From NCBI GenBank assembly GCA_018365455.1, contig JAGZJZ010000042.1:1-56868 (forward strand): a stretch of 56,868 nt of DNA. Reading direction: 5' to 3'. The notes below the pieces were generated by a model, which searched no databases, was not told the DNA's origin, and was given only the letters and a program-made list of their open reading frames with translations. Positions 27,634 through 36,277 of the stretch are shown one piece after another (position 1 is the stretch's first letter; every line of letters starts with the position of its first letter). This stretch comes from Clostridiales bacterium. Its GTDB lineage: Bacteria; Bacillota; Clostridia; Lachnospirales; Lachnospiraceae. The position numbers were made by a program, and so were the translations under genes.

Positions 27634-28614
27634 GTGGACTCCAGAGAGAAGCTGAGTATTTTTGCCAACGCATATAAAATTTCCAGTGTTATTTTTGTTG
27701 CAGCAAGATTAGATCTGTTTAAGTATACGAGTGAGGGAATATCTTTAGAGAATCTTGCAAAAGTGCTGAATGTACTTGAACAGCCCTTGGCACTGCTGGT
27801 CAACTTTTTGGCTGCATTGGAGATATTGAAAGAAAGTAACGGATACTACATTACAAATGATGATTACTCACCGTTGCTATCTTATGACAATGAGTTGGTT
27901 ATGCTGGATTTTATTAAAATAGCGGATTCGGAATTGGAAAATAGAAACTATACGAAAGAGCTGATGGATTCATTGTTTGGAAGGAGCTCTAAAGAGTTTT
28001 ATTCTTCTACGCAGCTGGAAACAGTGAACAACTTTAATAAGATTTTATATAACAGCGGACAATATGCATCTATTTTAATAGCAAGAGAGCTGAGCCGATA
28101 TAAAAACGACACGATACTGGATATCGGTGGCAACGTGGGTACCTATGCCATTGGTTTATGTAAAATATTAAATTCCACAACTGTCCATATCTATGATAAA
28201 GCGGCTATGAAAGCACCTTTTGAAGAAAATATTTCTAAATATGATTTTAAGGACAGAGTAAAGTTTTTTGAGAAAGATATCATTGCTGACAGAATTGATG
28301 AATCTTATGATGTGATCATTTTGTCCAATATATTACACTGTTTTCATCTGTCATTAATTGATTCCATTCTATCAAAAGTCTCTCAAGCCATTAACAGTGG
28401 AGGGGTTATCATCCTACATGATACTTTTCTGGATGAAAGTGGAACAAAGCCATTTCAATCACTCCTTTATAACCTGGATTGGCTGACTTCGGGGTGTTGT
28501 TTTAATTATACCGCAGAGGATATGAGAGATAAGTTTGAGCCACTTGGGTTAAAGCTTGTAAAACAGGTAAAGTATAAAAATATGCCTACTTCGATACTGG
28601 TATTAAAAAAATAA
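27634..28614 (+). CDS. SAM-dependent O-methyltransferase
   Basis: The 326-residue protein has an N-terminal winged-helix dimerisation domain (VAARLDLFKYTSEG) and a clear SAM site, ILDIGGNVGTYAIG, near residues 165-178. VIILSNILHCF and GGVIILHDTFL follow, as in hydroxyneurosporene/O-demethylpuromycin-type methyltransferases. It starts with GTG behind GGAAGGAGAG. It should methylate a hydroxyl of the product, comparable in family to MmcR in mitomycin biosynthesis. The substrate is not known. Confidence 0.85.
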   Translation: MDSREKLSIFANAYKISSVIFVAARLDLFKYTSEGISLENLAKVLNVLEQPLALLVNFLAALEILKESNGYYITNDDYSPLLSYDNELVMLDFIKIADSELENRNYTKELMDSLFGRSSKEFYSSTQLETVNNFNKILYNSGQYASILIARELSRYKNDTILDIGGNVGTYAIGLCKILNSTTVHIYDKAAMKAPFEENISKYDFKDRVKFFEKDIIADRIDESYDVIILSNILHCFHLSLIDSILSKVSQAINSGGVIILHDTFLDESGTKPFQSLLYNLDWLTSGCCFNYTAEDMRDKFEPLGLKLVKQVKYKNMPTSILVLKK

Positions 28615-28618
28615 AGAA

Positions 28619-29365
28619 ATGGGTCTTTCAATGGAACAATATAACGACTATTTGAAAAATATAATTTTTAATAAATATAAAGTAAAGTATACTTTCCCAG
28701 TTAAAGATATGACTAGCGTTTTAGTCATAGCACCTCACCCGGATGATGAGACTTTAGGTTGCGGTGGAACTATATTGCGGTTACATCATGAAGGCTCGAA
28801 AACGGCTGTTGCATTGATGACGGATGGGAATAGTGGCCGAAAAGGCAGTGATATTTCCAATATTCGAAATAATGAGTTCGCAAGAGCCACAAAAATCATT
28901 GGATTTGATGAGATCTTTACCTTGCCTTATCCCGACGGTAAGCTTTTAGAGCATCGCACCCAGGCAAAAGAAAAAATAGCAGAAATCATGGATGAAACAA
29001 ACCCTGATTTGATTTTTGTACCTTATTTTTTAGATTTAAATAATGATCATATCAGCACAAACCTGATCCTAAGAGACGCTGTCGCCGGCTTTGACGCCGA
29101 TATTGCAATGTATGAAATCTGGACACCGATATTATATCCCGATTGTTATATAAATGTATCGGAAACATTTGAGAAAAAACTGGCTGCTATCGAATGTTAT
29201 CAGACACAGGAAGCTTATTACCAGATTAAGGATAAGAGTGTAATGCTGAACAGTCTGAGAGCAAAACTGTCGATGAGACGTAATATTAAATTTATGGAAG
29301 CATTTCAAGTTTTGTCTACACAAGATTATATCCAAACAATAAACTCTTTCTATAGCGGTTTATAG
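28619..29365 (+). CDS. PIG-L / LmbE family deacetylase
   Basis: The 248-residue protein carries the zinc motif APHPDDETLGCGG with His40, Asp42 and Asp43, plus LMTDGN and the third-ligand region NNDHISTN. PIG-L enzymes remove N-acetyl groups from GlcNAc conjugates, as in GPI anchors, mycothiol, bacillithiol and MitC of mitomycin. Beside a GT2-type glycosyltransferase it would deacetylate a GlcNAc-bearing intermediate to the free aminosugar. The RBS before ATG 28619 is weak, so ATG 28631 (MEQYNDYL) is an alternative. Confidence 0.85.
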   Translation: MGLSMEQYNDYLKNIIFNKYKVKYTFPVKDMTSVLVIAPHPDDETLGCGGTILRLHHEGSKTAVALMTDGNSGRKGSDISNIRNNEFARATKIIGFDEIFTLPYPDGKLLEHRTQAKEKIAEIMDETNPDLIFVPYFLDLNNDHISTNLILRDAVAGFDADIAMYEIWTPILYPDCYINVSETFEKKLAAIECYQTQEAYYQIKDKSVMLNSLRAKLSMRRNIKFMEAFQVLSTQDYIQTINSFYSGL

Positions 29366-29401
29366 GAATATAAAAAAACAAAAGAGCAGGAGTTAATATG
29401 G

Positions 29402-31504
29402 ATGAAAATTAGTATAATTATGCCGACCTACAATAAAATGCAGCGGTTGAAGCTATGTCTTAAATCAATATCAATGGTTTCATATCCAATAAATGATTAT
29501 GAAGTAATTATCATTGATGATGGTTCAAGTGATGGCACCAAAGAATTTTTGCATAATTATTGTCCCAATTTTGATCTCAAAGTAATACATATTGAAAATT
29601 CTGGAAGAGCAGCGGCCCGGAATAGGGGTTTTCGAGCTGCTAAATATGACTTACTTCTTTTCATGGATGATGATGTGCTTTTTGAAAGGGATACGTTAAG
29701 TGAACATGCTAATCAACAAGAACAGCAAGAAGCTATTGTTCACGGGAAAATTTTAAATTTGCCCTACTTAAAATTCTTTATGGATCCGTCCACAGGGATC
29801 TATTGGCCAGATTTGAAAATGTATAATAAACAAAAGGACCTAATGAAAGACTATTGTATTTCTGAACACGATATCGAGTTTAAGTTTCATGATAAAATTG
29901 TTTCACAATCCAAAACTACCATGATGGAAGAAACGACGAAGGAAATTCTAAGCCACAGGGGAAATTTCAAATGGATTGGATTTACTGGCTCAAATACCTC
30001 GGTATGCCGCCAATGGCTGGAGGAGGTATCAGGATTTGATCGTAACTATGGAAGACTATGGGGGTGCGAGGATATTGATTTAGGGTATCGGCTGTATAAG
30101 AAAGGTAAGGAATTTGTATACTTGGAAACGGCGAAAATATATCATATGACTCATTATAGAAGCGACTTCAAGGAACAACATGATCAAACGGCAGAGTATT
30201 TCTATTCAAAATATAAAGATGAAAACATTCGGATATTTCATCAGTTTGTAAATGGAGGGATTTCCAGGGAACAATTTCTTGAAATTGCATTAAAAAGAAA
30301 TGATATAAAAAATAAAATGGAAACGGATGTGAATAGTATGAAAAAGAATTTATTATTAGTATCCTTGGATACGCTTAGAGCCGATGTCGGGTATAATGGT
30401 CAATCATCGTTTTTTAAAGGGCTAATGGAAAAAGGAAATACTTTTTTGAATACAGTTTCTGCTTCGCCCTTAACCCCTGTAAGCCATGCCTCGATTCTGA
30501 CAGGGTTATATCCTTTTCATCATGGTATTCGGCACTTGTTTAAAGAGAAAATAACCCCAGATGTGAGCACAATTGCTGAAATTCTTAAAGCTAATGATTA
30601 TCGGACCGGAGGGGTTGTATCATGTCCGGGGATGAATAAATGGTACGGATTTAATCGGGGATTTGATTATTTTGATGATGAGATCCCTTTGCTATCTGAT
30701 GGCGGGGATGCGTTACAGACAGTAGATGTTAAATTAAGAGGAACAGCGGTCAAGAGAGCGCCTTATGTTGTAAAAAGCGCCATCAAATGGATCGAGAACT
30801 GGGATGATGCCCAGGAGGATATACCGTTTTTCCTGTTTTTGCACTTCTTTGATGCACACTGGCCTTACGAGGCACCAGAAGACTATGGCGGTGACAATAT
30901 ATATGAAAGAGAAGTTAACTATGTGCTCCATTATCTAGAATCTTTTATGCGTTTTCTCGATACAAAAAACCTTTTAGACAACACTACAATCGTATTTTTT
31001 TCAGATCACGGTGAAGATCTCGAGGGATTATATCCGAATGATAAAGCCGGTCCGCAAAGCGAACATCCGGATGAATTCGGACATGGCACGCTTCTTTATA
31101 ATCAAACGCAAAAGGTTGTTTTTTTAGTGATTGACAAAGATTTACCAAAGAATAACCAAATTGATACACAGGTACGAACCATAGATATTACTCCAACCAT
31201 TGTAGACTTGCTGGATATTGATATAGGGGATCACCATTTTGATGGGATATCACTAAGAGATGTCGCTTTCGGCAGACAATCGCCTGATTTATTAGGGTAT
31301 TCAGAAACATTCTACCCTGAGGAAATGAAGCAGATGGGAAAAACTGATTTCCGTGAAAATAGTAAAAAGTCATTTATCATTAAAAACCGTTATAAAATCA
31401 TTGTAGATTTGGAATCAGATAAAGTAGAGTATTTCGATTTGGATGAGGATCCCAATGAAGAGCATAACTTATTTGCCTGCGAAGATAAGGAGAAAAGATT
31501 ATGA
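29402..31504 (+). CDS. GT2 glycosyltransferase fused to sulfatase-like AP-superfamily domain
   Basis: The 700-residue protein has two domains. Residues 1 to about 300 are a GT-A glycosyltransferase (MPTYNKMQRL, IIDDGSSDG, MDDDV, and a late GCEDIDLGYR). From about 315 an alkaline-phosphatase-superfamily domain begins LLLVSLDTLRADV, with SHASILTGLYPFHHG, FFSDHGEDL and further ligands. The sulfatase position that must be Cys or Ser to form formylglycine is Thr (TPVSH), so this is more likely a phosphatase, phosphodiesterase or transferase. No break or frameshift lies between the domains. It ends overlapping the next radical SAM gene. Confidence 0.82.
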   Translation: MKISIIMPTYNKMQRLKLCLKSISMVSYPINDYEVIIIDDGSSDGTKEFLHNYCPNFDLKVIHIENSGRAAARNRGFRAAKYDLLLFMDDDVLFERDTLSEHANQQEQQEAIVHGKILNLPYLKFFMDPSTGIYWPDLKMYNKQKDLMKDYCISEHDIEFKFHDKIVSQSKTTMMEETTKEILSHRGNFKWIGFTGSNTSVCRQWLEEVSGFDRNYGRLWGCEDIDLGYRLYKKGKEFVYLETAKIYHMTHYRSDFKEQHDQTAEYFYSKYKDENIRIFHQFVNGGISREQFLEIALKRNDIKNKMETDVNSMKKNLLLVSLDTLRADVGYNGQSSFFKGLMEKGNTFLNTVSASPLTPVSHASILTGLYPFHHGIRHLFKEKITPDVSTIAEILKANDYRTGGVVSCPGMNKWYGFNRGFDYFDDEIPLLSDGGDALQTVDVKLRGTAVKRAPYVVKSAIKWIENWDDAQEDIPFFLFLHFFDAHWPYEAPEDYGGDNIYEREVNYVLHYLESFMRFLDTKNLLDNTTIVFFSDHGEDLEGLYPNDKAGPQSEHPDEFGHGTLLYNQTQKVVFLVIDKDLPKNNQIDTQVRTIDITPTIVDLLDIDIGDHHFDGISLRDVAFGRQSPDLLGYSETFYPEEMKQMGKTDFRENSKKSFIIKNRYKIIVDLESDKVEYFDLDEDPNEEHNLFACEDKEKRL

Positions 31505-33066
31505 AAGTTTCCTTAATTTATGTCAGCCATACGAAAGTTGATTTTGAGCATTTGGGAATAGGCATAATTGCAAGTTATCTAAGAAAGCAACAAATCGATG
31601 TTACGCTGTATGGTATCAGTGTTTTTACCGATATTAAAAATGCTGTAAAGAGCATATCCTTAGAAGATAACGTATACGGATTCCCAATGTATGAGACAAA
31701 CGCATTGTATATTTACGAATTAGCAAAGGAGATTAAAAAGCATAATCCCAAGTGCAAAATATTCACAGGAGGTTATTTTGCTACTGCGTGCGCTTCTGAT
31801 ATATTAGATGATTGTTCCAGTATGGATTTTGTTGTCTTAGGAGAAGGCCAAATCCCAGTACTTGAAGCTGTTCAGGCATTATCTAAAAAAAAAGAAATCA
31901 AGCATGATGCTATTTTAGTACGGGGCGATGAACCGAACACGAAAAAACCTTTTGTAACGGATTTGTTTAACGGCTGCTTGCCTGCGCGTGATAATTTGGA
32001 ATTAAGTATCAAGAACGGATTACATAGTGCCAGGCTCATAGCATCAAAAGGGTGTTGCGGTGATTGTTCTTTTTGCAGTTTTAATAATTATTCCCGGGAA
32101 AACAAATCAAAGGTATGGCAGGGAAGAGAGGTGAAAGATGTTTTTAATGAAATGGTTTCCTTATACAAAACCTATGGAATTAGAAGTTTTTCCTTCTCAG
32201 ACGGGAGTTTAGAGGATCCGGGTACTCTGGGAAAAAAAAGAATTGCCGAACTGTGTCAATTGTTAATCGATTATGATACTAAATTTAGCTTTTGGTGTTT
32301 TGTAAGAGCGGATACTTTTGATGAAAGTGATATACCTCTTTTGAAATTAATGAAGGAAGCCGGAATATACAATGTTAACATAGGAATTGAGACGGCAAAC
32401 GAAAAAGACTTATTATTATATAATAAGAGAGCTACTCTGGCTGATAACCATCGTTCTGTGGATTTATTCAGAAACTATGGTATTGATGTTGCACCGGGTT
32501 TTATTATGTTAAATCCATATTCTACAAGGGATACTTTGAGAAAAAACTATGAATTTTTAAGTGAACACGGCATCGAAACAGTATTCTTTTACACGACTAT
32601 TTTAAGTGCTTATAAGGGTACAAAAATATATAATACAGTAAATAGGGATAATCTTTTTAAATCAAACTATCTGGAACCAAGTAATTATTATTTCTTAGAT
32701 GAGTTTGCATCTCAAACAAATGATTTATTTAATCGCACATTAAGAAAATCGCCAAGTGTAATCAGGGAAAATGATATCTGCTTACTGTGGTATCTTGTAT
32801 TAAGCCTGCAGCGCTTTTTTCCAGATGAAGCGACACCATATGTTGAAGAAATTCGAATGTTAAGGAAACAATTAGCTAATGAGTCTAAACATTATTTTAA
32901 GATAATCTATATGGATAACGATCTAAAATACGCTGAACAATACTTTCAAGATTTTGAAAACAAAATTTTAGAAATATATACATTAATGTCAAATGTTAAA
33001 CTTAGAATGCTAAAAAGGGAACCCTTCAGAAGTTATTTTTTACGAGGGGAAATTTTAGAGAGTTAG
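31501..33066 (+). CDS. B12-binding-type radical SAM protein 6
   Basis: The 521-residue protein closely follows the one at 20092-21648: the same DFEHLGI start, the same cluster spacing GCCGDCSFC (Cys185, Cys189, Cys192) and the same ending KREPFRSY. Differences are spread throughout, for example APGFIMLNPYST instead of TIGLIMFNPYST, so it has diverged after duplication. The start ATG overlaps the stop of the GT2 fusion. It is likely to carry out a second, related radical alkylation. Confidence 0.82.
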   Translation: MKVSLIYVSHTKVDFEHLGIGIIASYLRKQQIDVTLYGISVFTDIKNAVKSISLEDNVYGFPMYETNALYIYELAKEIKKHNPKCKIFTGGYFATACASDILDDCSSMDFVVLGEGQIPVLEAVQALSKKKEIKHDAILVRGDEPNTKKPFVTDLFNGCLPARDNLELSIKNGLHSARLIASKGCCGDCSFCSFNNYSRENKSKVWQGREVKDVFNEMVSLYKTYGIRSFSFSDGSLEDPGTLGKKRIAELCQLLIDYDTKFSFWCFVRADTFDESDIPLLKLMKEAGIYNVNIGIETANEKDLLLYNKRATLADNHRSVDLFRNYGIDVAPGFIMLNPYSTRDTLRKNYEFLSEHGIETVFFYTTILSAYKGTKIYNTVNRDNLFKSNYLEPSNYYFLDEFASQTNDLFNRTLRKSPSVIRENDICLLWYLVLSLQRFFPDEATPYVEEIRMLRKQLANESKHYFKIIYMDNDLKYAEQYFQDFENKILEIYTLMSNVKLRMLKREPFRSYFLRGEILES

Positions 33067-33078
33067 GCGGATGTGGAG

Positions 33079-33639
33079 ATGAGTAAAATAGGTATACTGT
33101 TTGCTTCCCATAGAAAGGGAGGTAAATCAAAGGAACTTTTTAAATTGCTTCAGGATTATTCGCAGCACAATTTTGAAATCATCAGAATTTCCGATACTAC
33201 GTTCCAGCCATGTGTTCAATGTTCCAGATGTTATATTGCTAAGCAGTGTGCGAAATATTCAGATGATTTCAATGAAACGATAGAAAAGTTTAAGAAGGTA
33301 GATGTAATTATCGTTGTATCGCCATTATATACACTTATTCCCTCCAGGTTGGCGGCTTTTCTGGAAAGGCTTATGAGTACCACATATTCAGCTAAAATGC
33401 GTCATGATGACATAAGCCCTCCGTTGCAAGGGAAGAAATGTTCTGTAATATGTTATGACTCCAAAGGTGTAAATAAGAAGTTGGAGAAGCTTATATGCGA
33501 TATTTTGGAGCCATGTTTGAACTATGCTGCGGAGGATAACGTTTTCGTTTATGATTATATCAGTCATTCTACTGAAGAAAATTATAATAACGGGGATGTT
33601 TCAGCGTGTCTTAAGTATGTTTTAGATAAGATTCAATAA
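33079..33639 (+). CDS. Iron-sulfur flavoprotein (NADPH-dependent FMN reductase fold)
   Basis: The 186-residue protein is a flavodoxin-like FMN protein (GILFASHRKGGKSKE start, VSPLYTLIPSRLAAFLERL). It has the compact cysteine motif of archaeal/clostridial iron-sulfur flavoproteins: Cys45, Cys48, Cys51 and Cys57 (CVQCSRCYIAKQC). It could pass electrons to the radical SAM and cobalamin enzymes or reduce an aryl intermediate such as a quinone. ATG 33079 is preferred with AGGCGG (33065-33070); GTG 33073 is the alternative. Confidence 0.78.
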   Translation: MSKIGILFASHRKGGKSKELFKLLQDYSQHNFEIIRISDTTFQPCVQCSRCYIAKQCAKYSDDFNETIEKFKKVDVIIVVSPLYTLIPSRLAAFLERLMSTTYSAKMRHDDISPPLQGKKCSVICYDSKGVNKKLEKLICDILEPCLNYAAEDNVFVYDYISHSTEENYNNGDVSACLKYVLDKIQ

Positions 33640-33690
33640 GGTGCAAAGAGACATGGTTTAGATAAAATTGTACAAGGAGAGCTTTAGGGT

Positions 33691-34806
33691 ATGAGTAACA
33701 GAAGCGTCAGGATTGGCATTGCAGGTTGCGGCTGGATTGCAGAAAAAGCACATATTCCAGCGTTTCGATGTATTGAAGGAGTAAAGATCTACTCCCTTTT
33801 TGATTTAGATAGATACAAAGCAAAGAACATATCCACAAAATACCATATTCATCGTATTTATGATCATTATGATGATTTTTTGCATTCGGGTATCGATGCA
33901 GTAGTAATTGCCACGCCCAATGATACCCATGCGGAGTATTCGATCCGTGCACTTGAGCGAGGAATCCATGTTTTATGTGAAAAACCGGCAGCAATAACTA
34001 CAACGGAAATACAAAGCGTTGTTAAGGCAGCAGAAAGTAATCATGGAATTTATGTACCTGGCTTTGTAAACCGTTTCAGGTATGATATAGGTAAAATGAG
34101 GGAGATGGTATCGCAAAATAAAATAGGAGATATTATTAGCGTAAATGCCGGGTGGTTGAGAAAATCAGGTATGCCACGGCCCGGCACATGGTTTACGAAC
34201 AAGCTGCATTCAGGGGGTGGGGTACTGATTGACTTAGGTTCTCACGTGATTGACATATGTTCGATGTTTTTCGGAAACGATTTGCCAACCGGGGTATCTT
34301 TATTGACCAAAACTGAATGTAAAAAAGTATTGAAAGCTGGAGCAGAATGGTTTAGCACCGGGGCGAAAAATCTAATGCCGATAGATGTGGAAGATACCGC
34401 AATAGGGACAATTAAGCTGCCGGCCGATAAGTCAATAGAATTTGAGTTGAGTTGGTCAGCGCCGGTTGAAGCAGACTGCACATATTTTACGATCACCGGC
34501 ACACACGGAGAAATACAACTAAAAACTCTGTTTGGATTCAGCAATGACCGGCTTTGGGACAAGGACAGCCTACGAATACGTGATAGAAATTCAGAAGATT
34601 TTGAGATACCTGTTAACCGTGAAATTAATAGTACGAGTCTGGCTTTCTATGATATGGCAAGGTTTTTTATAAATGTGATAAGGGGAAAAGCGCAGTATGC
34701 TGTAACGGACCAGGATGCCTTAAAAAATATAGGTATAATCGAAGCCTTGTATAAAAGCGAAGATAAGATGGCCCCTGGTTTAGAAAAATATGTACCGAGG
34801 TTATGA
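33691..34806 (+). CDS. Gfo/Idh/MocA oxidoreductase, RifL-like
   Basis: The 371-residue NAD-dependent dehydrogenase has the Rossmann motif GIAGCGWIAEKAH (9-21), catalytic-region EKPAA (97-101) and DLGSHVID. RifL of the AHBA pathway belongs to this family and oxidises UDP-glucose at C3, before RifK adds the amino group to give UDP-kanosamine. The four genes that follow match RifN, RifJ, RifK and RifM families, which makes this role the best reading here, although Gfo/Idh enzymes are otherwise very diverse. It overlaps the ROK kinase by four bases. Confidence 0.82.
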   Translation: MSNRSVRIGIAGCGWIAEKAHIPAFRCIEGVKIYSLFDLDRYKAKNISTKYHIHRIYDHYDDFLHSGIDAVVIATPNDTHAEYSIRALERGIHVLCEKPAAITTTEIQSVVKAAESNHGIYVPGFVNRFRYDIGKMREMVSQNKIGDIISVNAGWLRKSGMPRPGTWFTNKLHSGGGVLIDLGSHVIDICSMFFGNDLPTGVSLLTKTECKKVLKAGAEWFSTGAKNLMPIDVEDTAIGTIKLPADKSIEFELSWSAPVEADCTYFTITGTHGEIQLKTLFGFSNDRLWDKDSLRIRDRNSEDFEIPVNREINSTSLAFYDMARFFINVIRGKAQYAVTDQDALKNIGIIEALYKSEDKMAPGLEKYVPRL

Positions 34807-35774
34807 TGATGCTGAATAAATATTTTATCGGAATGGACATTGGTGGTACGAATATAAGAATTGCCTTAATGAAGCACACGGGAGAGAAGCTTGGTACGAT
34901 ATTCAGATTTAGTTTTAAGAGAGCGCACTCTGCCATAGACGAGATCGAAAAAAATATATATCTGCCGGTAATTCACTTTTTGGAGATGAGGGGGATAAAG
35001 CTGAATCAATTATGGGGAATTGGAATATCCTTGGCCGCTCTTTTTAACAGAGAAAACGGACAGATAACAAAGTGGCCGAATAATCGGTTGTGGGATTCGT
35101 TTCCACTTAGAAGCTATCTTGAAGAAAGATTGCAAATTCCTGTCATTATGGAGGATGATGCGAATTCAGCGGCACTCGGGGAACATCTTCTGGGAGCGGG
35201 AAGAGGATTTTCGGATTTTGCTTATCTTACGATAGGTACCGGGATCGGATGCGGAATGATCCTTAACAACAACCTCTATCTTGGTTCACGGGGTGTGGCT
35301 GGTGAAATTGGACATGTCCGGGTCGTAGAGGATGGACCACTTTGTACATGTGGAACTACTGGTTGTCTTCAAGCTTTAGTATCCGGTCCGGCATTATATA
35401 AAAAGTATATCAATTCGGTAAGCCTGTTAGGGTTTGAAACGGATCAAATAAAAGATTTTACTAAAGTGGCCGAATTAGCTCAAAATGGTGATGAAGTTGC
35501 AATTCATATTTTTGAGTATGCCGGCCAATATATTTCATGGATGCTTTCAAATTTAGTTATGTTACTGGATATACCGTTGATTGTTATAGGTGGCGGTGTT
35601 GCCCGGGCAGGTGAGATATTACTGTCGCCAATTCGGAGTGGGCTTGACCTATATATTGAGCAGTTTAAAAGAGATGTTTTGCTAAAAACAGCAGATTTAG
35701 GTGATGATAGTGGTGTCATCGGGGCATTAAATCTTGTTTACCAAAGATACAATCATAATAATATGAATGGCTAG
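34803..35774 (+). CDS. ROK-family sugar kinase, kanosamine kinase (RifN)-like
   Basis: The 323-residue protein has the ATP motif MDIGGTNIR (11-19), the ROK signature with GEIGHV and the zinc site CTCGTTGC near residue 180, and a late GGGVAR motif. ROK kinases phosphorylate hexoses at C6. RifN is a ROK kinase acting on kanosamine to give kanosamine 6-phosphate, a committed AHBA intermediate. Its position directly after the RifL-like gene and before the dehydroquinase and AHBA synthase supports that job. Three consecutive in-frame ATG codons (34803, 34806, 34809) make the exact start ambiguous. Confidence 0.85.
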   Translation: MMMLNKYFIGMDIGGTNIRIALMKHTGEKLGTIFRFSFKRAHSAIDEIEKNIYLPVIHFLEMRGIKLNQLWGIGISLAALFNRENGQITKWPNNRLWDSFPLRSYLEERLQIPVIMEDDANSAALGEHLLGAGRGFSDFAYLTIGTGIGCGMILNNNLYLGSRGVAGEIGHVRVVEDGPLCTCGTTGCLQALVSGPALYKKYINSVSLLGFETDQIKDFTKVAELAQNGDEVAIHIFEYAGQYISWMLSNLVMLLDIPLIVIGGGVARAGEILLSPIRSGLDLYIEQFKRDVLLKTADLGDDSGVIGALNLVYQRYNHNNMNG

Positions 35775-35783
35775 GAGGATAAA

Positions 35784-36263
35784 GTGATTATGAATGAAAT
35801 TGTCCCAAAAAGAATAGCAATAGCGCTGATAAATGGACCAAATATCAATCTTTTAGGTACTAGGGAACAACAGTTTTATGGAAAAGAAACTTTGCCCGAT
35901 ATTGAAAATCGCATCAAAAGTCTTGCCGATGAGTTATTAGTCGATATCTTAATATACCAATCGAATCACGAAGGACAAATCGTAGATTTTATTCAGAATA
36001 ATAGGTTTATGCTTGATGGTGTTATGATTAATCCGGCAGCGTATACAAAAACCGGATATGCAATCCTGGATACTTTAACAGCAATAGATATACCTTTTAT
36101 CGAAGTGCATCTATCCAATATATTTTCCCGGGAAAAATGGCACAGTGAATCCATATTTTCCCCTAAAGCTATTGGGAGCGTTTCTGGCATGAAGGGATTT
36201 TCCTATGAACTCGGTTTAAGGGGAATTGTGAATTATATTAATAATAAACAAAATAATGGATAA
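35784..36263 (+). CDS. aroQ: Type II 3-dehydroquinate dehydratase, RifJ-like
   Basis: The 159-residue protein has the full type II dehydroquinase pattern: NGPNINLLGTRE (19-30), catalytic Tyr in FYGKETL, NPAAYTKTGYA, and catalytic His in EVHLSN. The ordinary enzyme dehydrates dehydroquinate. In AHBA pathways RifJ dehydrates amino-dehydroquinate to amino-dehydroshikimate, the substrate of AHBA synthase. The gene lies 14 bases before that synthase. GTG 35784 with AGGAGG (35773-35778) is used; ATG 35790 is nearly as good. Confidence 0.9.
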   Translation: MIMNEIVPKRIAIALINGPNINLLGTREQQFYGKETLPDIENRIKSLADELLVDILIYQSNHEGQIVDFIQNNRFMLDGVMINPAAYTKTGYAILDTLTAIDIPFIEVHLSNIFSREKWHSESIFSPKAIGSVSGMKGFSYELGLRGIVNYINNKQNNG

Positions 36264-36277
36264 TTGGAGGTTAAGAG

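Noticed and set aside
29402..31504. Calling the C-terminal domain an aryl sulfatase
   Set aside because: The position converted to formylglycine is Thr, not Cys or Ser, and no sulfatase-maturase role is implied by the neighbours.
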